From: Pseudobdellovibrionaceae bacterium
GTDB taxonomy: Bacteria; Bdellovibrionota; Bdellovibrionia; Bdellovibrionales; UBA1609
NCBI GenBank assembly: GCA_020635075.1
Contig: JACKAM010000001.1
Location: 1,860,001 to 1,924,000 of the forward strand
DNA: 64,000 bases
Direction: 5' to 3'
Shown here: piece by piece, positions 52,916-62,167 of the stretch
Numbering within the stretch: position 1 is the stretch's first letter
Layout: each line of letters starts with the position of its first letter
Position numbers and translations under genes: made by a program
Notes under the pieces: generated by a model
What the model was told of the DNA's origin: nothing
Database searches by the model: none
The model's input: the letters and a program-made list of their open reading frames with translations, nothing else

Positions 52916-55837
52916 TCAAACGTAGTAATATAGCAATGGGATCGTCGCTAGCAGGAAGAAGACGATCCAACTGGCAGCAATCGCCGTCTGCTTTTTCTTA
53001 TCTTCCTTGCCATTACCACTATCTTCTTTGTCCCCACGTTTAAAGAGAAACAAACGCTTGGGTTTGCTGACCTTGGCCTGTCTCTGCTCGCGAGACATGG
53101 ACAGCGAGCGATCGACGATGTTCTTCATTTCCTCAAACACGCGCTCTACATCCTGGTCACTCATGCCACCGTCGCCCAGTCGACGAAGAGTGGCCTCCAT
53201 TCCTAGCTGTAGATTCTCCATGAGGAGATTGACTTCATGGCGACGGCGATTTTCAGAAATCTTCGCCTGTATCTCCCACTGCTCATCGATGCGCTTTTGT
53301 TCTGCTTTGCGGAGCTTATCCAACTCCACATCCATCTGTTCCCTGCGAAGCTCGTATTCCTGTTGGGCCTTGGCGAGAATTTCTTCCTCTCTTTCCTTAG
53401 CCTGAACGAAAATCTTTTTCGCTTCGTCACGGGCCTGATCCCTCTCCTGCAAGCTCTGCTTGAGAGCATTCTGCGCTTCGAGCTTTAATCTTTCCACATC
53501 TGCCAACTGAGCCTTTTTGAGGTTCTCCACCTCTTTCGCTGCGTGAGCATGCTGAGCCTGTAGCTCCTTCTGCTGGGCAAGGACAAACTCTGCTGCCTCG
53601 GCCCGAGCCTGCTCAAAGGCCTTGGCATTTCTCTCATCCTGTTCCTTAATGAGCGAATCCACCTGCTGTTTGGCCTGGGCCAAAAGGTTGTTGGCCTCCA
53701 CCTGCGCCTTGGAGCGGACCTCGCCTACCAGTCGCTGCGACTGACCGATTAACTGGTTGGCTTCTTCCTGGGCCTTGGCCTTTATCTGATTGGCCTTCTC
53801 ACGGGCAGCCTCGATCAGCTTTCCACCATCGGCCTCGCGCTCTTTAAGAACGCCTTCGGCTCTCCTATGAGCCTCACTATAAATAGTGGCCAGCTCATCT
53901 TCCGCCTCGGCCCGCATGGACAGAGCCTTTTGATGAGACTGCTCTTTGATTTTTTCCGCCTCCACATGGGCCTGCTCCTTAATGGCCTCGGCCTGGGCTG
54001 TGGCCTCAGTGACGATGCGCGAAGCCTCTTTGTTGCGCTCCTCTGCGGCCTTTACTTTTGCCTCTTGAATGGTCTTGGCCTCATAGTGCCTGGCCTCATC
54101 CACCGTCTTTTGCGCCTGAATTTTTGCCTCTTCAATGATGACCTGGGCCTTTTCATATTGTGCCTGCAAAATTTCTGAAGATTTGCTTTCAGCCTGTTTG
54201 ATCAAAGCATCCACCTGGGTTTCTGCTTTAAGGCGAGCTTCGTTAAACAGGCTTTGCCCCTTCTCCTGAGCCTGGGCCTCAAGGGCAAAAGCCCTTTGCC
54301 GACCCTCTTCAACTATTTTTTCCGCACCTTCTCGAGCCTGAGCCAATAGAGCATCCGATTCGCCTTTGGCCTTTTCTACAACCTGACCGGCCTCTGCTAC
54401 TGCCATATTGTGTCTCGCCAAGGCCTTTTCCTGGGCCGAACGTAGGATCTCATTCACTTGTTGATCGCTTTTCTGCCTTGCCGCCTGGACCTCTTCTTTA
54501 ACAGCATTAAGCTGCTGATCGGCCTCCACCACAGCCTTGCGGCGAATTTCATCACCGGCGGCTTTGGCCTCATCCACCACGGTCTTTGCCTGTTCGTCCG
54601 CGTAGCTTTTGATTTCTAATGAGGCCGTCTGAGCCTTGCGTACCAAAGTATCAGATTCAGTTTGTGCCTCCTCACGAATTCCAGCCGCACGGTCCTGGGC
54701 ATTGCGGACAATCTTCTCTGCCGACTCCTCGCTCGCGGAGATTAGCTGGGAAGACTTATCTCTGGCTTCAATAACCAGGGCCTGAGCTTCAATCTCCGCG
54801 TCCTTCCTAAGCTGAAGAACCTTTTGGTCAGCTTGGCTGAGTTTTTCGTTGGCCTGCTTTTCCGAGACTTCAAGAACCCCTGAGGCCTTTTGCTCGTACT
54901 CCATCAAAATCGCCTTGCCTTGATCCTGAGCCTGCTGGCGAATGGCTTCCACATCTTTATTCGCCTGAGTGATCATCCTCGTGCGATTGGTGTCACTGGT
55001 CTCTTTTGCCCGGCGCATGATCTCATCAGCTTTGCCTTTGGCGACTTCAAGAAGTTTATGAGCTGACTCCTCGGCCTGTTGCTCAGCCTTTTTGACAATC
55101 TCAACACGCAGACGCTCAAAGGCCTCCTTCATCTTTTTCTGATCTTCTTCGACCTTGGCGCGGTTCTTTTCCAATTCAATCTGCTGGTTTTCCAACTCCT
55201 GGCGGGCTTCGGCCGTCACTTTCTTGGCTTGGGCATGGGCGGAGTTTAAGACCTCACTGGCTTCTTTGAGTTCGGCCTGTTTTTTGATTTCAGCTTCGCC
55301 GAGGATCTTTTCGGCCTCATCACGAGCAGCGGCAAGAATTTCATCGGCCTTATCGTAAGCCGAGCTTTTGACCGCATCACAGTCTTTCTTGGCGTTATTG
55401 ACGTTTTCCTGAATTTCCTTGATCCGTGTCTCTTCAAAGCTTTTAGCTCTCTCTGCAGCCTCAGCAATCATCTTGTCCGGACTCAAATCCTCATCAAAGC
55501 TTTGCACGAACAAATCAATTTGTAAGGCAAACTCGGCTTCACCAAGGGTGATCTTGTCACCGGGACAATAGTGATAGGGAACATCAGGTTGAATGGCCTT
55601 GCCATTGACCATGGTGCCACCTTCGGTTTTTTGATCGGTCAGCCAGATTTGATTTTTTACACAAGAGACGACCAGGTGGCGCTTATCCACACCCTTGCCC
55701 TTGATCGTCACTGGAAGTTTTGGCTGCGAGCCTATGGTGAACTTTTCAAGCGGCACAAAGGCAACGCGATTGTCCCCCTCTGCAGCTACTTTGACACGAA
55801 AGAGCTTCCCCGTCTTACTTTGAAGCGCCAGGTCCAT
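52916..55837 (-). CDS. Tail-anchored giant coiled-coil protein with N-terminal FHA domain
   Basis: 973 residues, AGGGGGATAA before the ATG. Residues about 20-105 are an FHA domain (FTIGSQPKLPVTIKG, VDKRHLVVS, TMVNGKAI), which binds phosphothreonine. From about 115 to 900 the chain is an almost unbroken Ala/Glu/Lys/Gln coiled coil with many 11-residue units (EARxKAExxxxxA). The end is basic, then one hydrophobic helix (IAASWIVFFLLATIPLLYYYV) at the very C terminus. This gives a cytoplasmic rod held by its tail in the membrane with a phosphopeptide reader at the far end. A scaffold or cytoskeletal role is inferred; no homologue recognised. Confidence 0.75.
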   Translation of the reverse strand: MDLALQSKTGKLFRVKVAAEGDNRVAFVPLEKFTIGSQPKLPVTIKGKGVDKRHLVVSCVKNQIWLTDQKTEGGTMVNGKAIQPDVPYHYCPGDKITLGEAEFALQIDLFVQSFDEDLSPDKMIAEAAERAKSFEETRIKEIQENVNNAKKDCDAVKSSAYDKADEILAAARDEAEKILGEAEIKKQAELKEASEVLNSAHAQAKKVTAEARQELENQQIELEKNRAKVEEDQKKMKEAFERLRVEIVKKAEQQAEESAHKLLEVAKGKADEIMRRAKETSDTNRTRMITQANKDVEAIRQQAQDQGKAILMEYEQKASGVLEVSEKQANEKLSQADQKVLQLRKDAEIEAQALVIEARDKSSQLISASEESAEKIVRNAQDRAAGIREEAQTESDTLVRKAQTASLEIKSYADEQAKTVVDEAKAAGDEIRRKAVVEADQQLNAVKEEVQAARQKSDQQVNEILRSAQEKALARHNMAVAEAGQVVEKAKGESDALLAQAREGAEKIVEEGRQRAFALEAQAQEKGQSLFNEARLKAETQVDALIKQAESKSSEILQAQYEKAQVIIEEAKIQAQKTVDEARHYEAKTIQEAKVKAAEERNKEASRIVTEATAQAEAIKEQAHVEAEKIKEQSHQKALSMRAEAEDELATIYSEAHRRAEGVLKEREADGGKLIEAAREKANQIKAKAQEEANQLIGQSQRLVGEVRSKAQVEANNLLAQAKQQVDSLIKEQDERNAKAFEQARAEAAEFVLAQQKELQAQHAHAAKEVENLKKAQLADVERLKLEAQNALKQSLQERDQARDEAKKIFVQAKEREEEILAKAQQEYELRREQMDVELDKLRKAEQKRIDEQWEIQAKISENRRRHEVNLLMENLQLGMEATLRRLGDGGMSDQDVERVFEEMKNIVDRSLSMSREQRQAKVSKPKRLFLFKRGDKEDSGNGKEDKKKQTAIAASWIVFFLLATIPLLYYYV

Positions 55838-56037
55838 TTATCCCCCTAAGATTTCCCCATGTCCCAGGATTTAATTGGCAAGACTCGTGCCGTCCCCAGG
55901 CTGACCTTGTTGATTATCGGAATAATCCTCTGACAACTGGATAAACAGAAAAAAATAATGATTAAACTTAATGCCCATTAGTCTGACTGATTTTGCTCCC
56001 TTACCCAGCCGCACGTCCCTGGCCAGAAAGCAGACAA

Positions 56038-56121
56038 TGTCCAAGATTTCTTCGTTTCAATTGTGGACTAATCACGAAGAATCGATGACTTTCTTCAGGA
56101 CCGTTTTCCATCTTGAGGCGA
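56038..56121 (+). pseudogene. Remnant of a VOC/PhnB-like protein
   Basis: The frame reads MSKISSFQLWTNHEESMT then FFRTVFHLEA, close to the start of PhnB-like VOC proteins (LW, EE, FY/FF, VF positions). It then runs into unrelated text, so only about 28 codons survive. The 200 bp upstream (55838-56037) show no gene. Confidence 0.35.
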
Positions 56122-56437
56122 CCAGTACCAACAATGGGGGAATCCCACTAGCCCGGAGCACTACTTCTGCATGAAATCCTATTCACCCTATGACAATGTC
56201 AGGGCTCAGAATTATCCCCACTTACTGGTCACCGTTGGCTTCAATGACTCCATGGTTCAATATTATGAGCCGACAAAATTGGTGGCCAGCCTGGGTGCCC
56301 ACAAGACAGATCACAACAGCCTTCTGCTCAAAATCAATTTGGGAGCAGGACACGGCGGCAGCTCTGGTCGCCACGACCATCACCATGAGGCGGCCTATGA
56401 ATTCGGCTTTGTGATTGACCGCCTTGCTGCCTCTTGA
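56117..56437 (+). pseudogene. C-terminal remnant of an oligopeptidase B-type (S9A) peptidase
   Basis: About 106 codons after an in-frame stop: QQWGNPTSPEHYF, then MKSYSPYDNVRAQ, PHLLVTVGFNDSMVQYYEP and NLGAGHGGSSGRHD. These are the last motifs of oligopeptidase B, including the catalytic Asp (GFND) and His (AGHGG). The nucleophile Ser and the whole propeller are missing, so it is a dead fragment. Its internal ATG at 56171 could still be translated. Confidence 0.75.
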
Positions 56438-56521
56438 TACAAGGCGGCATCAGAAGTCTAAAGCCCATCTGGTGCCGCTTTCTAGGTCTGTGGGCCGTTG
56501 ATCAAATTGAGGGAGCCGAAC

Positions 56522-57112
56522 ATGTCATCTGATGAAATGCGTGAGCCAAACACCGAAGAGCTAGAGCAGGAAAAACAGAAGATCGAAGAGCTGATGAAGG
56601 CTTCGGATGAAATCGTCGACACGGTTGTTCACATGGCCCCCTTTGAACTCTGTAAGAAATTGGCGACTGTCGGTGTGCAAGAAACTTACAAAGAGGCCTT
56701 TCGCGCTTTGGTGGGAGATGATCAATACTCTCCTCAACCCATTGTTGAGCACTGGATCAAGGCCATTCCCAAAGAGAGTGGCCCACTGGAAAAGGTTTTT
56801 CTCGAAGCAGCTGCTGCCAAACTTTGGGACTTGTGGCTCGCCGATCGTCCCATGGATCGCGCACTTCACTTTTGGTACCAGTCTGGCTATCAAGACCAGG
56901 TGGATGAGGAAATGGACCGCTCCTTTCAGGCCTGGTCCAACCTGTGGAAAGAACTTCAGAAGCGGGGCTATCAAAGTCCGACGGACCTACCAGAGAAGTT
57001 GACCCTGGCCGAGCCCCCTGGCATGCACCTCATGCTCCAGGAATGGGTGGAGGATTTCCGCCGCCTGGCCAATGAGATGGAAAAGGACTGTCCCATTCAG
57101 GTTCAACACTAG
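56522..57112 (+). CDS. Unknown cytoplasmic protein
   Basis: 196 residues from the ATG at 56522, with GAGGGAG 6-7 nt upstream; a TTG at 56498 is the other option. Acidic helical N terminus (NTEELEQEKQKIEELMKASDEI), then Trp-rich helices (HWIKAIPKE, LWDLWLADRPMDRALHFWYQ). No signal peptide or known motif. It precedes the histidine kinase on the same strand by 95 bp. Confidence 0.6.
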   Translation: MSSDEMREPNTEELEQEKQKIEELMKASDEIVDTVVHMAPFELCKKLATVGVQETYKEAFRALVGDDQYSPQPIVEHWIKAIPKESGPLEKVFLEAAAAKLWDLWLADRPMDRALHFWYQSGYQDQVDEEMDRSFQAWSNLWKELQKRGYQSPTDLPEKLTLAEPPGMHLMLQEWVEDFRRLANEMEKDCPIQVQH

Positions 57113-57125
57113 ACGTCCTGTTTCC

Positions 57126-57134
57126 GATTGAGAC
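57126..57134. promoter_or_regulatory. Half site ATTGAGACA upstream of the histidine kinase
   Basis: One arm of the GTCTCAA/TTGAGAC palindrome, 74 bp upstream of the kinase start. The other arm is not conserved. Confidence 0.2.
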
Positions 57135-57207
57135 ACTCACTTGGTTAAGATTAGCTTGTTCTCATATCGATTCTTCGGTGTGAGGACCAAAATCCCGATA
57201 CCATTGG

Positions 57208-59289
57208 GTGGCAAACTTCCTCATACTTTCCAAACCGACTTCTCTACTTAGGACCCACCGACTGGCTTTTGCAGTTGGCCTTGGTGGTCTGGTATTGACA
57301 GCATTGGTGACTCGTTTTTCGGTGACAACTGAAGTAGAGATTCAGAACCAACATCTGAATATGGCGAAGGAAAGAACGGTTCATCAAGCCAAGCAAATCC
57401 TTTCCTTCCATGAACACGTTCTGCTCGGCCTCAGAGGGCTCTATGAGGCCTCAAAAAGCGTTGAGCGCCATGAGTTTGCCAAGTTCTACACCGGCACCAT
57501 CAAGTCCCGACCCGAGGGAATCATTGGCTTAGGCTACATTGCCAACGTGACCTCATCCGATGTTAACGACTTCGTCAAGGAGACCCAGGCGGACAATAGT
57601 TCCTGGTTTCGCCTAAAATTTCCGTTGGACAAAGTCCAAGACCATTACTGGATCACCACTTACCATGAACCCTTTGATGAAAAGCTCATTGGCCTGGACG
57701 CTTCGACAATTGGTAAACTGCAGGAGGCCCTCGCCGGCTCACTGGCAAAAGACATCGCCTGCGTTTCTGATCCGATTCGCCTGCCTTCGGTGCAAAAGGA
57801 TATGCAGTTTCTGGTAGTTCCCGTATGGTCCAAAACGGCCGCCGGGGACGCCGATTCCCGTGATCGGGTCATGGGCTGGGTCTACTCGGTGATCGATATC
57901 GAGGAGATGTTCAGCCAGGTTGGAGAACATCAAGACCGCATCATTTCAGCCCAGGTGAGTCTTGCCAAAGGTTCGCCCAATCCGAACCTCTTCCACTCAG
58001 AGTTCGAGTATCTTGGGCAAACCTGGCAGGTGTCGGTGGAAGAAAACCCCATTGGCCAGCGACTGACAAAGGTGATAGGAATTCACTTGGCTGTCGGACT
58101 GTGCCTGTCAATTCTACTGGGTCTTTTTGTCGGCTCCACCACCTCAAGTCGCCGTCGTGCTCAGAAGCTTGCCGATGAAAAAACATTGTTCCTCGACAAG
58201 AGCCAGAGTGTCGCCCATGTGGGATCCTGGTCCTACGATATTGAGGGCAAGATCCTCAGTTGGTCCGATGAGTCCTATCACATTCACGAGGTCCCACTGG
58301 GAACAAAATTGAATCCAGATCAAGCCATTGGCCGCTACATTGGCGAATCCCAGCAACGAATTGGCAAAGCAATTGAAGAGTGTGTCACCAAAGGCACTCC
58401 GTTTGAAGGCGAATTCCAGTTGAAGACTGAGTCGGGACGAGTGATCTGGGTGTGGAAGGCGGGAGCACCCCTCTCCAACGAGCCCAACTGTCCGACCATC
58501 TGTGGAATTATTCAAGATATCACTGAGAGAAAAGAGCTTGAAGAGTCACTGCAGGAAGAGCGAAAGATCGCCATGCATGCAAGTAAACTCTCGGCCCTTG
58601 GTGAAATGGCCGGAGGTATCGCCCACGAGATTAACAACCCATTGACAGTGATCGTGATGGCCGCCACCAAGATTCGCCACTTGGTCGAGGCAAAAAACAC
58701 CACCGAAGGCGTGGCCGAATGGGCTGACAAGATTGAATCCTATGTCTTTCGCATTCGCAAAATCGTCGAAGGACTGAGGGGATTTGCCCGCGAAGGTTCT
58801 GACGACAACATACAGTCATTTCCTCTCAGAGATCTGATCAATGACACCATGGATTTTTGCGAAGCAAGATTCAATGCCCACTTTATTGATCTCAAGATCA
58901 GTGTACCTGACGATGTCATCATATCGGGAAGACGTGTGCAGTACACCCAAGTCTTGGTGAATTTACTGAATAACGCTTTTGACGCCATCAAGTCCAAGGA
59001 CAAACCATGGATTCACATTGAGGGCGAGGCCCTCCCCCACGGTGTGGAACTGCGGGTTTCGGACTGTGGCCCGGGAATCCCCGAGGATATACGCGAGAAA
59101 GTCTTTCACCCCTTTTTCACCACCAAAGAGGTGGGAGAGGGAACTGGCCTTGGCTTGAGTATTTCAAAGGGAATTCTTGAGTCCCATGGGGGATCTCTTT
59201 CCATTGACGAAAATGCGGACACGACAACATTTGTTCTGGTTTTCCCCTATGGGGAAGCCAAGTCTCAGCCAACATCGCGGGCAGCATGA
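57208..59289 (+). CDS. CHASE-PAS sensor histidine kinase
   Basis: 693 residues from GTG (weak ribosome binding site). Membrane helix at about 18-38, periplasmic CHASE domain (60-250: GLRGLYEASKSVERHEFAKF, GIIGLGYIANV), second helix at 290-310, PAS (330-440), HisKA with His473 (GGIAHEINNPL), and HATPase (N-box NLLNNAFDA, G1 DCGPGIP, G2 GTGLGLSIS). All catalytic parts are intact. No response regulator gene is adjacent, so it is an orphan kinase. CHASE domains sense small extracellular molecules. Confidence 0.9.
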   Translation: MANFLILSKPTSLLRTHRLAFAVGLGGLVLTALVTRFSVTTEVEIQNQHLNMAKERTVHQAKQILSFHEHVLLGLRGLYEASKSVERHEFAKFYTGTIKSRPEGIIGLGYIANVTSSDVNDFVKETQADNSSWFRLKFPLDKVQDHYWITTYHEPFDEKLIGLDASTIGKLQEALAGSLAKDIACVSDPIRLPSVQKDMQFLVVPVWSKTAAGDADSRDRVMGWVYSVIDIEEMFSQVGEHQDRIISAQVSLAKGSPNPNLFHSEFEYLGQTWQVSVEENPIGQRLTKVIGIHLAVGLCLSILLGLFVGSTTSSRRRAQKLADEKTLFLDKSQSVAHVGSWSYDIEGKILSWSDESYHIHEVPLGTKLNPDQAIGRYIGESQQRIGKAIEECVTKGTPFEGEFQLKTESGRVIWVWKAGAPLSNEPNCPTICGIIQDITERKELEESLQEERKIAMHASKLSALGEMAGGIAHEINNPLTVIVMAATKIRHLVEAKNTTEGVAEWADKIESYVFRIRKIVEGLRGFAREGSDDNIQSFPLRDLINDTMDFCEARFNAHFIDLKISVPDDVIISGRRVQYTQVLVNLLNNAFDAIKSKDKPWIHIEGEALPHGVELRVSDCGPGIPEDIREKVFHPFFTTKEVGEGTGLGLSISKGILESHGGSLSIDENADTTTFVLVFPYGEAKSQPTSRAA

Positions 59290-59293
59290 CTTT

Positions 59294-60055
59294 TCAAGAT
59301 CGACGCTTAATCAACTCCTTGAGGATCTGGTCGGGATTGTCGAAACTGCGCAAAGCATAGTTTGCCATTAGAATCATTTGCGCTTGGTCGTCGAGATCAG
59401 CACATTTGCCTAGCCGGCGAACCCTTTCCCAATAGGCATAGGAAAAAGTCAGTGCAGCGGCCACCGAGATATTGAAGCTCTGAGCGAAGCCCTGCATCGG
59501 GAGAATAAAAGTGCCATCGACGAGGTCGAGCATTTCCTGGCTGACACCGTCTTTTTCGTTGCCGAAGACGACAGCCACCTTTTGAGTGAAATCAATTTGG
59601 TCAATGGGAACTGAAGCCTCTAGGTGAGTGGCAAAGACCTTGTAACCTTGTGAGCGCAAACTTAAAACAGATTCGCCAGCCTGTGAATACTTCTCCACCC
59701 TAAGCCACTTGTCCGTCCCCTGGGTCACCCGATTGGCAGCTTTGAAACGGTTTTCAGGATGCTCCACCACATGAAAGCGATAAAAGCCAAAAGCCTCGGC
59801 CGAACGCATGACCGCACTGATATTGCCCCGATCATAAATTCCTTCAAGGACCGGAACCAGGGACTGACAACGTTGAGCGCAAACATTTTGGATCTTTTTC
59901 TGTCGAGATTCAGTCAAACGGGAACCAAGAGTCTCCCAGACTTCGGCGGCGGAGCACTCCATCCCAGAAATCGAAAAGGGTTCTTCAGCAAAATACCGGC
60001 GGCGCGAGGCCAATTGAACGATATCGAGGTCCTCCTCGTCGTGATCACTGCTCAT
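59294..60055 (-). CDS. trmH: TrmH-family tRNA/rRNA 2'-O-methyltransferase
   Basis: 253 residues, AAGGTCAGT before the ATG. SPOUT motifs: 1, LEGIYDRGNISAVMRSAEAFG (Asn and catalytic Arg); 2, VVFGNEKDGVS; 3, FILPMQGFAQSFNISVAAAL. GFAQSFNISVA matches the TrmH(Gm18) branch, so it probably methylates G18 of tRNA, but other SpoU targets are possible. Next gene is speE, 8 bp away. Confidence 0.85.
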   Translation of the reverse strand: MSSDHDEEDLDIVQLASRRRYFAEEPFSISGMECSAAEVWETLGSRLTESRQKKIQNVCAQRCQSLVPVLEGIYDRGNISAVMRSAEAFGFYRFHVVEHPENRFKAANRVTQGTDKWLRVEKYSQAGESVLSLRSQGYKVFATHLEASVPIDQIDFTQKVAVVFGNEKDGVSQEMLDLVDGTFILPMQGFAQSFNISVAAALTFSYAYWERVRRLGKCADLDDQAQMILMANYALRSFDNPDQILKELIKRRS

Positions 60056-60063
60056 ACTGACCT

Positions 60064-60975
60064 TCAGTCCCGATTGTTATTGAGATTGACCCATTGCCGA
60101 ATGGGTTCGATCTGCATTTCCAATAGTGAAAAGGCCGAGCAATGGATAGACGGGTTGTAGTACTGAAACTTAAGGCCAGACTCATTTACCCGACCAGCTT
60201 GGAAGTCTTTAAGAGGATGGTATTTTTTCGAGCCCATACAAAAAGACCACAATCCTCCCGGATAGGTCAGATTACTAAAATTGTAGAGGCCCCGTAGCGG
60301 AAAAACCTGAGAGAAGATCTCCACCAGGGACTTTTGTGCTTCAGCAAAAAAGAAGGGCGACTCTCCCTGGGAAACAACCAGACCCTCATCATTCAATATG
60401 TTAAATACGTCCTGATAAAAGGACACATTGAACAACGGAGTGGCCGGCCCAACCGGGTCTGTGGAATCCACCAGAACCAAATCAAATTTTTCCTTGGTGT
60501 TTTTAACAAAAGCCACACCGTCTTCAATTCGCAGTTCCAATCGAGGGTCATCACGCATCACGGCCGCGGTTTGTGGGATAAACTCTTTGCAGGCCTTAAC
60601 CACCATGCTGTCGATTTCAACCATCACACAGCGTTCAACCTGCTTGTGGCGTAAGACCTCACGGGCCGTGCCACCATCGCCGCCACCAATGACCAAAACT
60701 TTTTTGACATTAGGATGGGTGAACATGGGAACATGAGCAATCATGTCGTGGTAGCAGAACTCATCTTTTTCGGTGACCATAACCATGCCGTCGTTCATCA
60801 GCATTCGTCCATAATGGTAGGTATCATAAATAGCCACCGACTGAAACTCACTGCGCCCTGAGAATAGTGCTTCCTTGATGCCAAATTTCTTAGCCGTAAA
60901 ATCATAAACCTCTTCCTCGACCCACTGCCGGGCCACGGGAGGAGTGTCACAAGTCTCTCGATTCACAAACTTCAC
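60064..60975 (-). CDS. speE: Spermidine synthase
   Basis: 303 residues from GTG with AAGGAACTG upstream. Motifs: NDGMVMVTEKDEFCYHDMIAH (Asp/Tyr/His binding), VLVIGGGDGGTAREVLRH (decarboxylated SAM site), VEIDSMVV, LVDSTDPVGPA (catalytic Asp), NFSNLTYPGG. It transfers aminopropyl from decarboxylated SAM to putrescine in the cytoplasm. speD lies 41 bp upstream, so precursor and product steps are in one operon. Confidence 0.95.
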   Translation of the reverse strand: MKFVNRETCDTPPVARQWVEEEVYDFTAKKFGIKEALFSGRSEFQSVAIYDTYHYGRMLMNDGMVMVTEKDEFCYHDMIAHVPMFTHPNVKKVLVIGGGDGGTAREVLRHKQVERCVMVEIDSMVVKACKEFIPQTAAVMRDDPRLELRIEDGVAFVKNTKEKFDLVLVDSTDPVGPATPLFNVSFYQDVFNILNDEGLVVSQGESPFFFAEAQKSLVEIFSQVFPLRGLYNFSNLTYPGGLWSFCMGSKKYHPLKDFQAGRVNESGLKFQYYNPSIHCSAFSLLEMQIEPIRQWVNLNNNRD

Positions 60976-61016
60976 AGCACAGTTCCTTTCAATAAAGTGG
61001 TCAAACCACTACCATC

Positions 61017-61946
61017 TTACATGGCGCTCTTACTATCCGCCGATACATTCACTCGATAGGCCCCAAAGGTGAGGCTGTAGCCACATTCCAGATCACGGAT
61101 TTCCCTCTGGTAGGATTCCACGCCCGGCAGCCGGAGCTGACAGGCACCCTCTGGTCGAAAACCAACAACATCAAACTTTTGTGGTCGAAATACCGTTAAA
61201 ACCCGGGCCACCAGGTCACTGAGATCCCTTTCGGTCGGCAGATTGGTTTCAAAGCTCGCATAGGTGGCTGACTCCTCAGGGGTGACATGGATGGTGTAGT
61301 AAAGATCATCTTTTACCGCATTTAAAGAGTAACCAACGGGATCAAAGGCCCAGTCGTCGATGGAAAAACCACCCAGAATCTCACTCATTCCTGTCTTGAG
61401 GCGAATCTGCTCAGCGGTTAAACCAGGAGTGGAAAAGATCTGCCGGATGTCCTCTCCCAAATCATACATTAGGATTTCCGTTGTGGTGTCATTAGCCACA
61501 GGGAAAAACTTCTCGTTGAGGTGGTAGACATGCATATGATGGGAATTAGGATCTCCCAGACACAGACTCCTGCCATTGAGCTTGCCTTCTAAAAACAGAA
61601 CATCTTCGTGAAACTGGGAATGTTGTTGATCCGGGAAGTATTCATTTTTTCTTTGATAGATAAGACTCTGCAGGGATGCCTTGCCAACTTCATCCACCAG
61701 ATTCAAGGCCGCTGACACCAGGGTTGTCTTCCCACAGGTGATCATCACCACCCGTTGATCGAAGACAAAAAGGCTCGACTCGGACAAAAGATAGGCATCG
61801 CAAGCACTGGAATGCACTTCACTCAGAATGCAAGCTCCTGCCGCGTCGACAATCTCATCCCAAAATTTTCGGGATTTGTCTCGGAATGAGGGAAGTCCAG
61901 GCCGGACCACTATTTCAACTTTTTTCTCAGACCCTTCAAACAACAA
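61017..61946 (-). CDS. speD: S-adenosylmethionine decarboxylase, eukaryotic type
   Basis: 309 residues from TTG with GGAGG 6 nt upstream. It belongs to the large eukaryotic family, not the short bacterial SpeD. AYLLSESSLFV holds the self-cleavage pair Glu56-Ser57, which becomes the pyruvoyl cofactor. Cys71 (MITCGKTTLV), Ser and His of PVGYSLN and YYTIHVTPE, and YASFETNLP match the proton-donor and catalytic positions of plant and animal enzymes. It supplies the aminopropyl donor for SpeE. Confidence 0.92.
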   Translation of the reverse strand: MLFEGSEKKVEIVVRPGLPSFRDKSRKFWDEIVDAAGACILSEVHSSACDAYLLSESSLFVFDQRVVMITCGKTTLVSAALNLVDEVGKASLQSLIYQRKNEYFPDQQHSQFHEDVLFLEGKLNGRSLCLGDPNSHHMHVYHLNEKFFPVANDTTTEILMYDLGEDIRQIFSTPGLTAEQIRLKTGMSEILGGFSIDDWAFDPVGYSLNAVKDDLYYTIHVTPEESATYASFETNLPTERDLSDLVARVLTVFRPQKFDVVGFRPEGACQLRLPGVESYQREIRDLECGYSLTFGAYRVNVSADSKSAM

Positions 61947-62167
61947 CGCCGCCCTCCTTCAGGACATCCAGAAAGGGATTGTTGCACTCGGCCAACTGGC
62001 CTCCGCAATTTCATTACAAGGGTTCGAGAAATAATAAAAAAACCTCGAAAAATCAATCTCTTAAGAACTATTTTCAGGACTCAATAAAGGCCAGAATTCT
62101 AGATGTTGGATATCGCTGGACTTTCAGGCAATAGCGAAGTCCGGGCAAAACTGCTAGAGTGCCCGCC

